Notes: generated by a model not told the origin, from the sequence alone. Counted from the stretch's first letter, positions 9,514 to 18,693 are shown. The stretch is 64,000 bases of DNA from Streptomyces sp. NRRL F-525 (GCF_000716605.1 NZ_JNXE01000044.1:1-64000); one strand, 5' to 3'. Translations and numbers: made by a program.

Positions 9514-10371
9514 GTGCCAAAGACGAAAAAGGCGAAGACCGACAAGGCGGCCAAATCACCCGGCGATTCTTCGGCGGTGACGTCGGCCAAGCCCCCGAAG
9601 CCGTCGAAGAAGGCCCTGAAAGCGGACGAGAAGGGGCTCGACTTCGCGCGCGCGTGGGTGGAGTTCCCGGATCCGGCGGACGAGGAGCAGCTGTTCCGCT
9701 GCGATCTGACATGGCTGACCTCTCGCTGGAACTGCATCTTCGGAAGCGGCTGCCAGGGCATCCAGGCAGGCCGCGCGGACGACGGATGCTGCACCCTGGG
9801 CGCGCACTTCTCGGACAAGGACGACGAGAAACGGGTCGCCGGGCATGTGGCGAGGCTCACGCCCGACATCTGGCAGCACCACGACGAGGGCGTGGAGAAC
9901 GGCTGGGTCTCCAAGGACGAGGACGGCGACCGCCAGACCCGCCCCTTTCAGGGCTCGTGCATCTTCCAGAACCGCCCCGGTTTCGCCGGCGGCGCGGGCT
10001 GCTCGCTGCACATCCTGGCCGTCAAGGAGGGCCGCGAGCCCCTGGAGACCAAGCCGGACGTCTGCTGGCAGCTCCCGGTGCGGCGGACGTACGAGTGGAT
10101 CGACCGCCCGGACGACACGCGCATTCTCCAGGTGTCGATCGGCGAGTACGACCGCAGGGGCTGGGGTTCCGGCGGCCACGACCTGCACTGGTGGTGCACG
10201 TCGGCGACCTCGGCGCACGGTGCGGGCGACCCGGTCTACGTGTCCTACGGCCCGGAGCTGACCGAGCTGATGGGCAAGGCCGGCTACGACCGCCTGGTCG
10301 AGCTGTGCGAACAGCGCCTGGCCTCGCAACTCCCGCTCCTGGCACCGCATCCGGCGGACCCGGTCGCCTGA
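9514..10371 (+). CDS. Conserved Cys-rich protein of unknown function
   Basis: A 285-residue protein. A Lys/Ala/Pro-rich N-terminal tail (about 1-42) precedes a compact domain with ten Cys residues, in clusters such as [42 protein letters not shown] and LHWWCTS. The spacing suggests a bound metal or Fe-S cluster, as in YkgJ-type cysteine-cluster proteins, but I cannot assign it to a named family. The GTG at 9514 is taken because the upstream extension is low-complexity. It is divergent from ppx (83 bp apart). From memory, mycobacteria also keep a conserved hypothetical gene beside ppx1. Confidence 0.75.
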   Translation: MPKTKKAKTDKAAKSPGDSSAVTSAKPPKPSKKALKADEKGLDFARAWVEFPDPADEEQLFRCDLTWLTSRWNCIFGSGCQGIQAGRADDGCCTLGAHFSDKDDEKRVAGHVARLTPDIWQHHDEGVENGWVSKDEDGDRQTRPFQGSCIFQNRPGFAGGAGCSLHILAVKEGREPLETKPDVCWQLPVRRTYEWIDRPDDTRILQVSIGEYDRRGWGSGGHDLHWWCTSATSAHGAGDPVYVSYGPELTELMGKAGYDRLVELCEQRLASQLPLLAPHPADPVA

Positions 10372-10375
10372 CAGG

Positions 10376-12073
10376 TTACGACGAACTCGGCTCGCCGCCG
10401 CCGTCGTCCGGCGGCGTCGAGCCACCCGGGTCGGCGGGGGACGAGTCCGTCGCGGTCGGTGTCGGGGTCGGGTCGGCGGACGTGGGCGGCGGGTCGCTCG
10501 GCGTGGGGTCGGTGGGTGCCGTGCTCGTGGGCGTCGGATCCGGGCTCGACGAGGGCGGGTCGCCGGGGTCGGTGGGGTGCGTGGGGTCGCCGGGGTCGGT
10601 CGGGGCGGGCGCGGTGCCGTAGCCCTCGATCGAGACGATGGCCCCGGCCGGTGAGACGGCCACGCGCGCGGTCCAGTGGCCGGAGGGCTCGCGCAGGTGG
10701 TCGACGTACACCTTGATCGTCAACGAGTCGCCCGGTGCGAGGGTTCCCGAGGACTGGCTGAGGTAGAGCCAGGGCGCGGCGGTGGTCGCGGACCAGCGGA
10801 CCGGGGCCGAGCCCGACGCCGTGAGGGTGATCAGCGTGGTGTCGCTGCTGTTGGCGGCCGAGACGGCGAGGTGACCGGCGCCCTTCTGTCCGGCACCGGT
10901 GACGCTGATGACCTCTACGGAGACATCGTTTTTGCCGTTCTTGCCGGGCCGTGGAGTCGCGCTCGCGTTCCCGGTGTTCTCGTAGCCCCCGCTCGCGACC
11001 TCGCCCTCCAGGCTGCCGGGCCCGTGCTGCTCGCTCGCGGTGATAGCCCTGCCGTCGACGCCCTCGCCGGTCGGTGTGCCCCGGTAGGCGGCCCACAGCG
11101 CGAGGACGGGCGCGGCGATGACGGTGGCGACGACGGTCGTCGTGACGGCACGCGCGCGTAGGCGGTCCCTCCGGGCGGCGCGGTCCTTCGGGTCCATCGG
11201 AAAACCGCGCCGGTCGAAACGCGGTGCGGCGGCGCCACGCGCGCGTGGGAGATGCGCCATGGCGACGTGCAGGGCCGCGCGGGGTGCCTCCAGGACGGGC
11301 AGTTCGGCGGGCGTGACACTCGCGCCGGGCCAACTCCCGGGCACCGCGCGCTCGGCGGTACGACGGCAGTGCGGGCAGTCGTCGACATGCCGGACGAGTT
11401 CGCGGCGCAGGGCGCTGCTGAGCACCAGCTGATGGTCACCGGTGAGCCGGGCGACGCTCGGGCAGCTCCCGGTCTCCACGACGGCGAGGGCGGCACGCGT
11501 GCGTTCCACCTCGCAAGCAGCAGAGGCGAGCAACTCCCGTGCGCCGGCGAGGTCCATGCCGAGAACGGCGGCGACCTCATGGGCGGCGAGCCGGTGGCGC
11601 ACGGCGAGTTCGAGCGCCTCGCGCTGCTCCGGGGTGGTGCCTGCGGCCTCCGGCCAGGCGAGCAGGGCGAGTTCACGCCGCCGCTGCTCCCTCAACTCCT
11701 CGGAAAGTGCGGGCTCTTCCACCTCACCGCGCCCCACGGCGTGGGTGCCCTGACGTTTCTGCTTGGCCTCGGCCAGCTTGCGCAGGCATGCCCAGCGGGC
11801 CAGTGCGTACAGCCAGGCCCGACGGTCACCGGCCGTCTCCGGCACGCGCGCGCCCCGGCGTTCGGCCAGCGCGAGCACGTCCCCCAGGGCGGCGGTCGCC
11901 GCGTCGTGGTCGCAGAGGACGGACAGGCAGTAGGTGAACAGGCCGTCCAGATACGGCTCGTAGCGCGCGGGCGGGCGCTGCGCCAGCGTGCGCGCCGCCC
12001 CGCGGTCGCGCGCCTCCCGATGCGCCCGGTGTGCGCCGGTGGTGCGGGTCGAGGTCTCCGGACTGCTGCTCAT
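10376..12073 (-). CDS. Sigma-factor-like protein fused to zinc finger, membrane helix and BACON domain
   Basis: A 565-residue multidomain protein. Residues about 36-105 resemble ECF region 2 (YEPYLDGLFTYCLSVLCDHD) and 145-198 region 4 (TPEQREALELAVRHRLAAHE then VAAVLGMDLAGARELL). A zinc anti-sigma-type motif, HVDDCPHC, lies at 229-236. A basic stretch and a single membrane helix (about 310-330) follow. A BACON-like beta domain (about 370-470, with APWLYLSQSSGTLAPGDSL) comes next, then a Pro/Thr/Asp-rich tail. This orders a cytoplasmic sigma-like part and an extracytoplasmic domain on one chain, as reported for some ECF groups with C-terminal extensions. It may be a membrane-tethered sigma factor released by proteolysis. 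The start is ATG 12073 or the adjacent GTG 12076. It converges on the Cys-rich gene with 4 bp between stops. Confidence 0.8.
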   Translation of the reverse strand: MSSSPETSTRTTGAHRAHREARDRGAARTLAQRPPARYEPYLDGLFTYCLSVLCDHDAATAALGDVLALAERRGARVPETAGDRRAWLYALARWACLRKLAEAKQKRQGTHAVGRGEVEEPALSEELREQRRRELALLAWPEAAGTTPEQREALELAVRHRLAAHEVAAVLGMDLAGARELLASAACEVERTRAALAVVETGSCPSVARLTGDHQLVLSSALRRELVRHVDDCPHCRRTAERAVPGSWPGASVTPAELPVLEAPRAALHVAMAHLPRARGAAAPRFDRRGFPMDPKDRAARRDRLRARAVTTTVVATVIAAPVLALWAAYRGTPTGEGVDGRAITASEQHGPGSLEGEVASGGYENTGNASATPRPGKNGKNDVSVEVISVTGAGQKGAGHLAVSAANSSDTTLITLTASGSAPVRWSATTAAPWLYLSQSSGTLAPGDSLTIKVYVDHLREPSGHWTARVAVSPAGAIVSIEGYGTAPAPTDPGDPTHPTDPGDPPSSSPDPTPTSTAPTDPTPSDPPPTSADPTPTPTATDSSPADPGGSTPPDDGGGEPSSS

Positions 12074-12245
12074 CACCCGTGCGACCGTAGGCGGCGGGCG
12101 ATGCCCCCTTCCGCCCCCTTGAGCACATTTAATCCGTACGGGTGAAACGATCCCTCATAAGGGGACAGGAACCCTTCCTTCCATGGCTCGTTCCCGACGG
12201 ACGGTGGCCGGATACCGAAGGGGCGCGGCCCGTCCGCCGACCGCG

Positions 12246-12268
12246 TTGTCAGTGGCGGCGGTTACGGT
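12246..12268 (+). promoter_or_regulatory. DNA-damage (PafBC/RecA-NDp-type) promoter of radA
   Basis: TTGTCAGTG (12246-12254), 8 nt, then TACGGT (12263-12268). This exactly fits the mycobacterial LexA-independent damage-inducible motif, recalled as tTGTCRgtg-N8-TAnnnT, now attributed to PafBC. The radA ATG lies 6 nt beyond the -10 hexamer, so the message is probably leaderless, which agrees with the lack of a ribosome binding site. Confidence 0.75.
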
Positions 12269-12274
12269 TCACGC

Positions 12275-13684
12275 ATGGCTGCCCGTACCAAGACCACCAA
12301 GGACCGACCGTCCTACCGCTGCACCGAGTGCGGCTGGCAGACGGCCAAGTGGCTCGGCCGCTGCTCCGAGTGCCAGGCCTGGGGCACGGTCGAGGAGTAC
12401 GGCACGCCCGCGGTCCGGACGACGTCCCCCGGCCGCGTCACCACCTCCGCGGTACCGATCGGCCAGGTCGACGGCCGCACGGCCACGGCCCGCTCGACCG
12501 GCGTGCCCGAGCTGGACCGGGTCCTCGGCGGCGGCCTGGTCCCCGGAGCGGTGGTCCTCCTAGCGGGCGAACCGGGCGTGGGCAAGTCGACCCTCCTCCT
12601 CGACGTGGCGGCGAAGTCGGCGAGCGAGGAGCACCGCACGCTCTACGTGACCGGCGAGGAGTCGGCGAGCCAGGTCCGCCTGCGCGCCGACCGCATCAAG
12701 GCGATCGACGACCACCTCTACCTCGCCGCCGAGACCGATCTGGCCACGATCCTGGGCCACTTGGACGCGGTGAAGCCCTCCCTCCTCATCCTGGACTCCG
12801 TCCAGACGGTGGCCTCCCCGGAGATCGACGGCGCCCCCGGCGGCATGGCCCAGGTCCGCGAGGTGGCCGGCGCCCTGATCCGCGCCTCCAAGGAACGAGG
12901 CATGTCCACCCTCCTCGTAGGCCACGTCACCAAGGACGGCGCGATCGCGGGCCCCCGCCTCCTGGAGCACCTGGTGGACGTGGTCCTCTCCTTCGAGGGC
13001 GACCGCCACGCACGCCTGCGCCTCGTACGGGGCGTCAAGAACCGCTACGGCACGACGGACGAGGTCGGCTGCTTCGAACTCCACGACGAGGGCATCACAG
13101 GCCTGGCCGACCCGAGCGGCCTGTTCCTGACCCGCCGCGCGGAGCCGGTCCCCGGCACCTGCCTGACCGTCACCCTGGAGGGCCGCCGCCCCCTGGTCGC
13201 CGAGGTCCAGGCCCTCACGGTCGACTCCCAGATCCCCTCCCCCCGCCGCACCACCTCGGGCCTGGAGACATCCCGGGTCTCGATGATGCTGGCGGTCCTG
13301 GAACAACGCGGCAAGATCAGCGCCCTGGGCAAGCGAGACATCTACTCCGCAACAGTGGGCGGCGTAAAACTCACCGAACCGGCAGCAGATCTGGCCATCG
13401 CACTCGCCCTGGCCTCAGCGGCAAGCGACACCCCCCTCCCCAAAAACCTGGTGGCGATCGGCGAAGTAGGCCTGGCAGGCGAGGTCAGAAGGGTCACGGG
13501 CGTCCAGCGCAGACTCTCCGAAGCACACCGTCTGGGCTTCACCCACGCCCTCGTTCCGAGCGACCCCGGCAAGATCCCGGCCGGCATGAAGGTCCTCGAA
13601 GTAGCCGACATAGGAGACGCTCTCCGGGTCCTTCCAAGGTCCCGTAAGCGAGAGGCCCCACGGGACGCCGAGGACCGCCGGTAG
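12275..13684 (+). CDS. radA: DNA repair protein RadA (Sms)
   Basis: A 469-residue RadA, a RecA-like DNA helicase/branch-migration protein. The N-terminal zinc finger has Cys16, Cys19, Cys30 and Cys33 ([20 protein letters not shown]). The Walker A motif GEPGVGKST is at 98-106. The RadA signature KNRYG follows the ATPase core, and the C-terminal ~160 residues form the inactive Lon-protease-like domain ([12 protein letters not shown]). The start is fixed by the zinc finger and by the promoter, whose -10 ends 6 nt upstream. disA begins 83 bp downstream in the same direction, an arrangement common in actinobacteria, so the two are probably co-transcribed and damage-inducible. Confidence 0.97.
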   Translation: MAARTKTTKDRPSYRCTECGWQTAKWLGRCSECQAWGTVEEYGTPAVRTTSPGRVTTSAVPIGQVDGRTATARSTGVPELDRVLGGGLVPGAVVLLAGEPGVGKSTLLLDVAAKSASEEHRTLYVTGEESASQVRLRADRIKAIDDHLYLAAETDLATILGHLDAVKPSLLILDSVQTVASPEIDGAPGGMAQVREVAGALIRASKERGMSTLLVGHVTKDGAIAGPRLLEHLVDVVLSFEGDRHARLRLVRGVKNRYGTTDEVGCFELHDEGITGLADPSGLFLTRRAEPVPGTCLTVTLEGRRPLVAEVQALTVDSQIPSPRRTTSGLETSRVSMMLAVLEQRGKISALGKRDIYSATVGGVKLTEPAADLAIALALASAASDTPLPKNLVAIGEVGLAGEVRRVTGVQRRLSEAHRLGFTHALVPSDPGKIPAGMKVLEVADIGDALRVLPRSRKREAPRDAEDRR

Positions 13685-13767
13685 ACTTTGCCCTGGTCTC
13701 GCCCGTCCGTACGAAGAGAGTGTGCGGAAACGGGAGTACCGGAAACACCTGCGACCGGAGGAGTGCA

Positions 13768-14880
13768 GTGGCAGCCAACGACCGGGCGTCAGCTCCCGGA
13801 AAGTCCGGCGGCGATGGCCTGATGCGCGCCTCACTGAGCGCCGTTGCCCCCGGCACGGCCCTGCGCGACGGCCTGGAGCGCATCCTCCGCGGCAACACGG
13901 GCGGCCTCATCGTGCTCGGCTCCGACAAGACCGTAGAAGCGATGTGCACAGGCGGTTTCATCCTGGACGTGGAGTTCACAGCCACGCGCCTACGCGAACT
14001 CTGCAAGCTGGACGGCGGCATCGTAGTGTCGTCCGACCTCTCGAAGATCCTCCGAGCGGGCGTCCAACTGGTCCCGGACCCCAACATCCCCACCGAAGAG
14101 ACAGGCACCCGCCACCGCACGGCGGACCGGGTCAGCAAACAGGTCGCCTACCCAGTGGTCTCCGTCTCCCAGTCCATGCGCCTGATCGCCCTCTACGTAG
14201 ACGGCCAACGCCGCGTACTGGAGGACTCGGCGGCGATCCTGTCCCGAGCCAACCAGGCCCTCGCCACCCTGGAGCGCTACAAGCTCCGCCTGGACGAGGT
14301 GGCGGGAACGCTCTCGGCCCTGGAGATCGAGGACCTGGTGACGGTCCGAGACGTATCGGCAGTGGTCCAACGTCTCGAAATGGTCCGCCTGATCGCGACC
14401 GAGATCGCCGAGTACGTAGTGGAGTTGGGCACAGACGGCCGCCTACTCGCCCTCCAGTTGGAGGAGTTGATCGCGGGCGTGGAGCCGGAGCGCGAACTAG
14501 TAGTACGCGACTACGTCCCCGAGCCCACAGCCAAACGCTCCCGCACGGTGAACGAGGCCCTGGCCGAACTGGACGCCCTCTCCCATGCGGAGCTCCTCGA
14601 ACTCCCCACCGTGGCCCGCGCGTTGGGCTACACAGGCTCCCCCGAGGCCCTCGACTCGGCGGTCTCCCCCCGAGGCTTCCGCCTCCTGGCCAAGGTCCCG
14701 CGCCTCCCCGGCGCGATCATCGACCGCCTGGTGGAGCACTTCGGCGGCCTCCAGAAACTCCTGGCAGCCAGCGTCGACGACCTCCAGACAGTGGACGGCG
14801 TAGGCGAAGCAAGGGCACGCAGTGTCCGAGAGGGCCTCTCCCGCCTGGCGGAGTCCTCAATCCTGGAACGCTACGTGTAG
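13768..14880 (+). CDS. disA: Diadenylate cyclase DisA (c-di-AMP synthase)
   Basis: A 370-residue DisA, which condenses two ATP to c-di-AMP and scans DNA for branched structures. The DAC domain (about 20-150) has the catalytic LDGGIVVS at 81-88, where many DisA proteins have DGA, and the RHR motif in GTRHRTADR (115-117). A central helical spine follows. The C-terminal domain (about 310-365) has helix-hairpin-helix motifs ([19 protein letters not shown]). The GTG at 13768 follows GGAGGAG by 5 nt; an upstream in-frame start lacks this. Its position behind radA and that gene's damage-type promoter suggests c-di-AMP synthesis responds to DNA damage. Confidence 0.96.
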   Translation: MAANDRASAPGKSGGDGLMRASLSAVAPGTALRDGLERILRGNTGGLIVLGSDKTVEAMCTGGFILDVEFTATRLRELCKLDGGIVVSSDLSKILRAGVQLVPDPNIPTEETGTRHRTADRVSKQVAYPVVSVSQSMRLIALYVDGQRRVLEDSAAILSRANQALATLERYKLRLDEVAGTLSALEIEDLVTVRDVSAVVQRLEMVRLIATEIAEYVVELGTDGRLLALQLEELIAGVEPERELVVRDYVPEPTAKRSRTVNEALAELDALSHAELLELPTVARALGYTGSPEALDSAVSPRGFRLLAKVPRLPGAIIDRLVEHFGGLQKLLAASVDDLQTVDGVGEARARSVREGLSRLAESSILERYV

Positions 14881-14908
14881 CCCAACCGCCTACTAAGCCC
14901 AACTGCCC

Positions 14909-15748
14909 CTAGTCGCTGGCCAGAACGAACGAGGTCTGCGCCTTGGCGAACCCGGAGGCCTGCGCCTCCACCAGATAGGTCCCGGCCCCGGCCGAACCAG
15001 CGGCCGGAGTAGCGCACTCGGGCGCGCTCGGCTTGCGGTCCCACTTCAGGGTGTACGTGACGCTGCTCCCGGCGGACACCCGATAGAAGACACTCCCGGC
15101 ACTCTTCGGGCAGTCGGCGGACGACCAGAAGTCAGCGCTGCTCCCGGCCTCCGTAATGCTCAACACAGCACTCTTGGGCCCGAGATCAACCTTGCAGTCA
15201 CTGCCGGAGGAGTTCTTGGCGGTGAGCACGAACGTCGGCGTCTGATCCGGCGAGTACGAGTTGTGAAGACTCCGCAGGCTCAACTGCACAGCGCCGGCGG
15301 TGCAGTTGGGAAGCGTCGAGTCGGCAGGAACCGTAGTCCCCGTACTACTACCGCCGTTGGACCCACCACCGGACCCACTACCACCTGATCCGGCACTGGA
15401 CCCACCGGAGCCGGAGCCGGAATCCGACCCAGAGCCCCCACCGGTCGACCCACTCGCCCCACCGGAGGTATTGCCTCCACCGGAGGTATTGCCACCCCCG
15501 GAGTCATCACGTCCGCCCGGGTGTTGACTGATGGCGGGACCAGATCCCGACGGCCCGGCAGTGATCGTAGGAGCGGGAGTCTTTCCGTTCTTGGACCCAT
15601 CCGCACCGTTCTTGCCGCCCCCGCCACCGGAGTTGACGATCCAGGTGATCAGCAGCGCCAACAAGGCGACCACGGACACCATGAGGACCCTCCGTCGCCA
15701 ATAGATGGAGGAGGGAAGCGGCCCGACCGGATTGCGCAGTGATCCCAC
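14909..15748 (-). CDS. Membrane-anchored protein with Gly/Ser linker and C-terminal beta domain
   Basis: A 279-residue protein: a short cytoplasmic start (GSLRNPVGPLPSSIYWRRR), one membrane helix (VLMVSVVALLALLITWIV, about 20-38), a roughly 100-residue Gly/Ser/Thr-rich linker with GGGNTSGGGNTSGG repeats, and a C-terminal globular domain of about 125 residues with four Cys residues able to pair. The architecture is of an extracytoplasmic domain held off the membrane by a flexible spacer. I do not recognise the domain; its strand pattern is Ig-like. The GTG at 15748 is chosen because the upstream frame crosses intergenic repeats. It converges on disA. Confidence 0.75.
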   Translation of the reverse strand: MGSLRNPVGPLPSSIYWRRRVLMVSVVALLALLITWIVNSGGGGGKNGADGSKNGKTPAPTITAGPSGSGPAISQHPGGRDDSGGGNTSGGGNTSGGASGSTGGGSGSDSGSGSGGSSAGSGGSGSGGGSNGGSSTGTTVPADSTLPNCTAGAVQLSLRSLHNSYSPDQTPTFVLTAKNSSGSDCKVDLGPKSAVLSITEAGSSADFWSSADCPKSAGSVFYRVSAGSSVTYTLKWDRKPSAPECATPAAGSAGAGTYLVEAQASGFAKAQTSFVLASD

Positions 15749-15865
15749 GGCGCAAACTGTACGAGAGATCGGCGAGTTACCTCGCCCCACCCGCCGCCCC
15801 AGCCCCAACTTTTCCGGATCATCATTCCGGCAACCCCGCCTGGAATGGCCCGGGATGGACCACGA

Positions 15866-15920
15866 ACCGGCAGCCGCCGACGAGACGGAAGCGGGTCGTG
15901 GCGGTACGGCGCATCTCGCC
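15866..15920 (+). repeat. Partial copy of palindromic repeat C (left arm only)
   Basis: This stretch resembles the left half of the element at 16000-16155: CAGCCGCCGACGAGACGG, then GCGGGTCGTGGCGGTACGGC. The matching right arm is missing, so it cannot form the hairpin alone, although its arm could pair with the right arm of the next element. Confidence 0.65.
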
Positions 15921-15999
15921 ACCCACCCGCCCACACGGCCGCGCCGGTGTACCGAGGCACGCCCCAGAACCACGCGGGCGGAACTCGGAATGACCCACG

Positions 16000-16155
16000 A
16001 GCCCGCAGCCGCCAACGAACCGGGAGCGGGTCGTCGCGGTACGGCGCAGCCCGCCGCGTACCCGGCACCAACCCCGCTCAACCGTGATGACAAACCGAAG
16101 GGCCCCGAAGGCGGCGGGCTCGCCGTACCGCCACGACCCCGACCCACCCACCAAC
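16000..16155 (+). repeat. Large palindromic repeat C, copy 1, upstream of mutY
   Basis: Two arms of about 30 bp (16028-16057 and 16111-16139) are near-perfect reverse complements around GGTCGTSGCGGTACGGCG, with a 53-nt loop. The whole unit recurs at about 90% identity at 55966-56132, 5' of folP. It ends about 20 bp before the mutY start codon. The two arms would make a very strong hairpin in RNA or a cruciform in DNA. Confidence 0.8.
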
Positions 16156-16175
16156 CGTGGCAGGATCGGAACGCC

Positions 16176-17105
16176 ATGACTGCGCCCACGAAACCCCCGC
16201 ACACAACGTCCGCGACCACACCGGACGGCGCCCACCTCCACACCCCGGTCATCGACTGGTTCGAGGACAACGCCCGCGACCTCCCCTGGCGCCACCCCGA
16301 CGCCGGCCCCTGGGGCGTGATGGTCAGCGAGTTCATGCTCCAGCAGACCCCGGTCAACCGCGTCCTCCCGGTCTACGAACAGTGGCTCGCCCGCTGGCCC
16401 CGCCCCGCCGACCTCGCCCAGGACGCCCCCGGCGAAGCCGTCCGCGCCTGGGGCCGCCTCGGCTACCCCCGCCGCGCGCTGCGCCTCCACGGCGCCGCCA
16501 CCGCCATAACGGAACGCCACGGCGGCGACGTCCCCACCGACCACGCCCAGCTCCTCGCACTCCCCGGCATCGGCGAGTACACGGCTGCCGCGGTCGCGTC
16601 CTTCGCCTACGGCCAGCGCCACGCCGTACTCGACACCAACGTCCGCCGGGTCTTCGCCCGCGCGGTCACCGGCACCCAGTACCCCCCGAACGCCACCACC
16701 GCGGCCGAACGCAAGCTGGCCCGCGCGCTCCTCCCCGAGGACGACGACACCGCAGCCCGGTGGGCCGCCGCGTCCATGGAACTCGGCGCCCTCGTCTGCA
16801 CCGCCAAGAACGAGACGTGCCACCGCTGCCCCATCTCCGCCCAGTGCGCCTGGAACCTCGCAGGCAAGCCGGAACACGAGGGCCCGGCCCGCAAGGGCCA
16901 GACGTACGCGGGCACGGACCGCCAGGTCCGCGGCAAGCTCCTGGCCGTACTCCGCGAAGCGCACACCCCCGTCCCCCAGTCCGCACTCGACCGCGTGTGG
17001 CACGAGCCGGTACAGCGGGCGAGGGCACTGGACGGCCTGGTCGCGGACGGCCTCGTCGAACCCCTCCCCGACGGCATGTACCGGCTCCCCGCGACCCGAG
17101 CCTGA
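16176..17105 (+). CDS. mutY: A/G-specific adenine glycosylase MutY
   Basis: A 309-residue base-excision repair enzyme removing adenine opposite 8-oxoguanine. It has the catalytic Glu in VSEFMLQQTPV, the helix-hairpin-helix LPGIGEYTAAAV, the catalytic Asp in AVLDTNVRRV, and the [4Fe-4S] ligands in CTAKNETCHRCPISAQC with the standard 6-2-5 spacing. It is shorter than E. coli MutY. The C-terminal ~75 residues are winged-helix-like, without an evident MutT-type 8-oxoG-reading domain, so strand discrimination may differ. The ATG at 16176 is the first start after the repeat; no ribosome binding site is obvious. No terminator is visible before the sigE promoter region. Confidence 0.9.
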   Translation: MTAPTKPPHTTSATTPDGAHLHTPVIDWFEDNARDLPWRHPDAGPWGVMVSEFMLQQTPVNRVLPVYEQWLARWPRPADLAQDAPGEAVRAWGRLGYPRRALRLHGAATAITERHGGDVPTDHAQLLALPGIGEYTAAAVASFAYGQRHAVLDTNVRRVFARAVTGTQYPPNATTAAERKLARALLPEDDDTAARWAAASMELGALVCTAKNETCHRCPISAQCAWNLAGKPEHEGPARKGQTYAGTDRQVRGKLLAVLREAHTPVPQSALDRVWHEPVQRARALDGLVADGLVEPLPDGMYRLPATRA

Positions 17106-17446
17106 AACAACCGGACACACCCCGTCACAACCTGACACACGGTCACTTCACAGACTGGACCCCCACCCCAACGCGCCCCACAGCCCACACCAAGCTCCCG
17201 CAACACTCCAACACCCTCACCCCACCAGGCAAATCACCTCATATCCACCCCAACAACCCCGCCCCCTTACCCCGGACCTACTTCCGTTACACAACCGACG
17301 GACAGCCGAGCGCTCTCCGCAGGCTGCTCCGCACAGTGCCGTGACAACCCCTCCGTAACTTCATTTGTGTACCGCAGACCGGCGGGACAGCAGCAGAGGA
17401 CAACCGACAGCGGGCGGGTCGGACACGGGGATGGAGGCGGTTGATC
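17106..17446 (+). other. 341-bp intergenic region containing the sigE promoter area
   Basis: No gene. The first ~170 bp are C-rich and A/C-skewed. From 17282 the composition changes, and the related 9-mers TTCCGTTAC (17282-17290) and CTCCGTAAC (17352-17360) are candidates for response-regulator half-sites. In S. coelicolor the sigE promoter depends on CseB. I could not fix the -10 or -35 hexamers with confidence. Confidence 0.5.
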
Positions 17447-17986
17447 ATGGCGCAGGGCGAGGTGCTCGAATTCGAGGAGTACGTCCGCACCCGACAGGAC
17501 GCGCTGCTGCGCAGCGCCCGCCGACTGGTGCCGGACCCGGTCGACGCCCAGGACCTGCTCCAGACGGCGCTGGTACGGACGTACGGCCGCTGGGAGACCA
17601 TCGAGGACAAGCGCCTCGCGGACGCCTACCTGCGCCGCGTCATGATCAACACCCGCACCGAGTGGTGGCGGGCCCGCAAGCTCGAAGAGGTCCCCACCGA
17701 GCAGCTGCCGGACGCGAGCGTCGACGACGCGACCGAACAGCACGCGGATCGGGCGCTTCTTATGGACATCATGAAAGTTCTCGCTCCGAAGCAGCGCAGT
17801 GTGGTCGTCCTGCGACACTGGGAGCAGATGTCCACCGAAGAGACGGCCGCCGCCCTGGGCATGTCGGCCGGTACGGTCAAGAGCACGCTGCACCGGGCGC
17901 TCGCCCGGCTCCGGGAGGAGCTGGAGGCCCGCGACCTGGACGCACGCGCGCTGGAGCGTGAGGAGCGGGAGCGTTGCGCGGCCTGA
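17447..17986 (+). CDS. sigE: ECF sigma factor SigE, cell-envelope stress
   Basis: A 179-residue SigE-subfamily sigma factor that directs transcription of cell-wall and envelope genes. Region 2 is about 10-75 (ARRLVPDPVDAQDLLQTAL, then TRTEWWRARK) and region 4 is about 115-165 (LAPKQRSVVVLRHWEQMS, then AALGMSAGTVKSTLHRALAR). The ATG at 17447 is the second of two close starts (TTG 17441) and follows GGAGGCGG by about 6 nt. The near-identity to S. coelicolor SigE, as I remember it, and the presence of cseA, cseB and cseC behind it make the assignment firm. No anti-sigma gene is present: control is through CseB/CseC, as known for this system. Confidence 0.96.
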   Translation: MAQGEVLEFEEYVRTRQDALLRSARRLVPDPVDAQDLLQTALVRTYGRWETIEDKRLADAYLRRVMINTRTEWWRARKLEEVPTEQLPDASVDDATEQHADRALLMDIMKVLAPKQRSVVVLRHWEQMSTEETAAALGMSAGTVKSTLHRALARLREELEARDLDARALEREERERCAA

Positions 17987-18693
17987 GCGACGACACCCCC
18001 GGGCCCGGCGGCCCGAGCCACGACCCTCCGGGGCCGGGCCCGAGTGACACCGCCGGGCCGGGGCGGGTGCGCGGGAGCCTGGAGGCGGCGGTCACGGCGC
18101 TTGCCGTGCTCGCCGCCCTCGCCCTGTTGGTGTCCGGCTGCGCCACGGGCGGCACCGGCGCGCGTGACGAGGGCCCGGCGCACTCCGACTCCGTGGCGGG
18201 CGTGGCGGAGGCGTCCGCTCCCACCCCCTCGGCGACCGTCGACGACCACGTGGACGCGGTCAAGCTCGTCATGGACGACCCGAAGGTCTCGGCGGCGGTC
18301 AAGCACGAGCTGAAGCCGTGCGTCGCCGACGAGTACGCGGTCGACGTGTCGTACGGAGTGCTGACCGGCGGCACCGCGAACGATGTCGTCGTCAACGTGA
18401 TGACCTGCGGCGATGCGGTGGGGATCGGCTCGTACGTGTATCGCGACAAGGGCGGGACGTACGAGAATGTGTTCAAGGCCGAGGAACCCCCGGTCTACGC
18501 GGAGATAGACCGCGGCGATCTGGTCGTCACCAAGCAGGTGTACGAGAAGGGCGACCCGGTGTCGAGTCCCTCCGGGGAGAACGTGATCACGTACCGCTGG
18601 ACCTCGGGCCGTTTCGTCCAGGAGTACAGCACCCACAACGAGTACAGCAACGCGGTCGGGGGCGACGCCTCGCCCACTCCGAGCAAGAACTGA
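17974..18693 (+). CDS. cseA: CseA lipoprotein, negative modulator of the sigE system
   Basis: A 239-residue lipoprotein if read from the TTG at 17974, which overlaps the end of sigE and has GAGGAG-type sequence upstream; a GTG at 18068 is an alternative. The export signal ends in the lipobox LVSGC (ALAVLAALALLVSGCATGG), so the mature protein is anchored on the outside of the membrane. The mature part is about 180 residues of mixed polar sequence with a few Cys residues (LKPCVADEYAVDVSYGVL). In S. coelicolor CseA dampens sigE expression, probably by acting on the CseC sensor. It is followed by an unusual 186-bp gap. Confidence 0.9.
   Translation: MRGLSDDTPGPGGPSHDPPGPGPSDTAGPGRVRGSLEAAVTALAVLAALALLVSGCATGGTGARDEGPAHSDSVAGVAEASAPTPSATVDDHVDAVKLVMDDPKVSAAVKHELKPCVADEYAVDVSYGVLTGGTANDVVVNVMTCGDAVGIGSYVYRDKGGTYENVFKAEEPPVYAEIDRGDLVVTKQVYEKGDPVSSPSGENVITYRWTSGRFVQEYSTHNEYSNAVGGDASPTPSKN

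Noticed and set aside
15340..15500. CRISPR-like or minisatellite array
   Set aside because: The repetition is codon-level Gly/Ser/Asn/Thr linker coding within the anchored protein, with no spacer structure.
15748..16357. Upstream extensions of the frames of the anchored protein and of mutY through the repeats
   Set aside because: The repeat DNA is open in several frames and yields repeated WRYG-type peptides, but the conserved proteins begin at 15748 and 16176.
17282..17360. Exact sigE promoter hexamers and CseB box
   Set aside because: Two related 9-mers are visible, but no -10/-35 pair with proper spacing could be fixed, so only the region is annotated.
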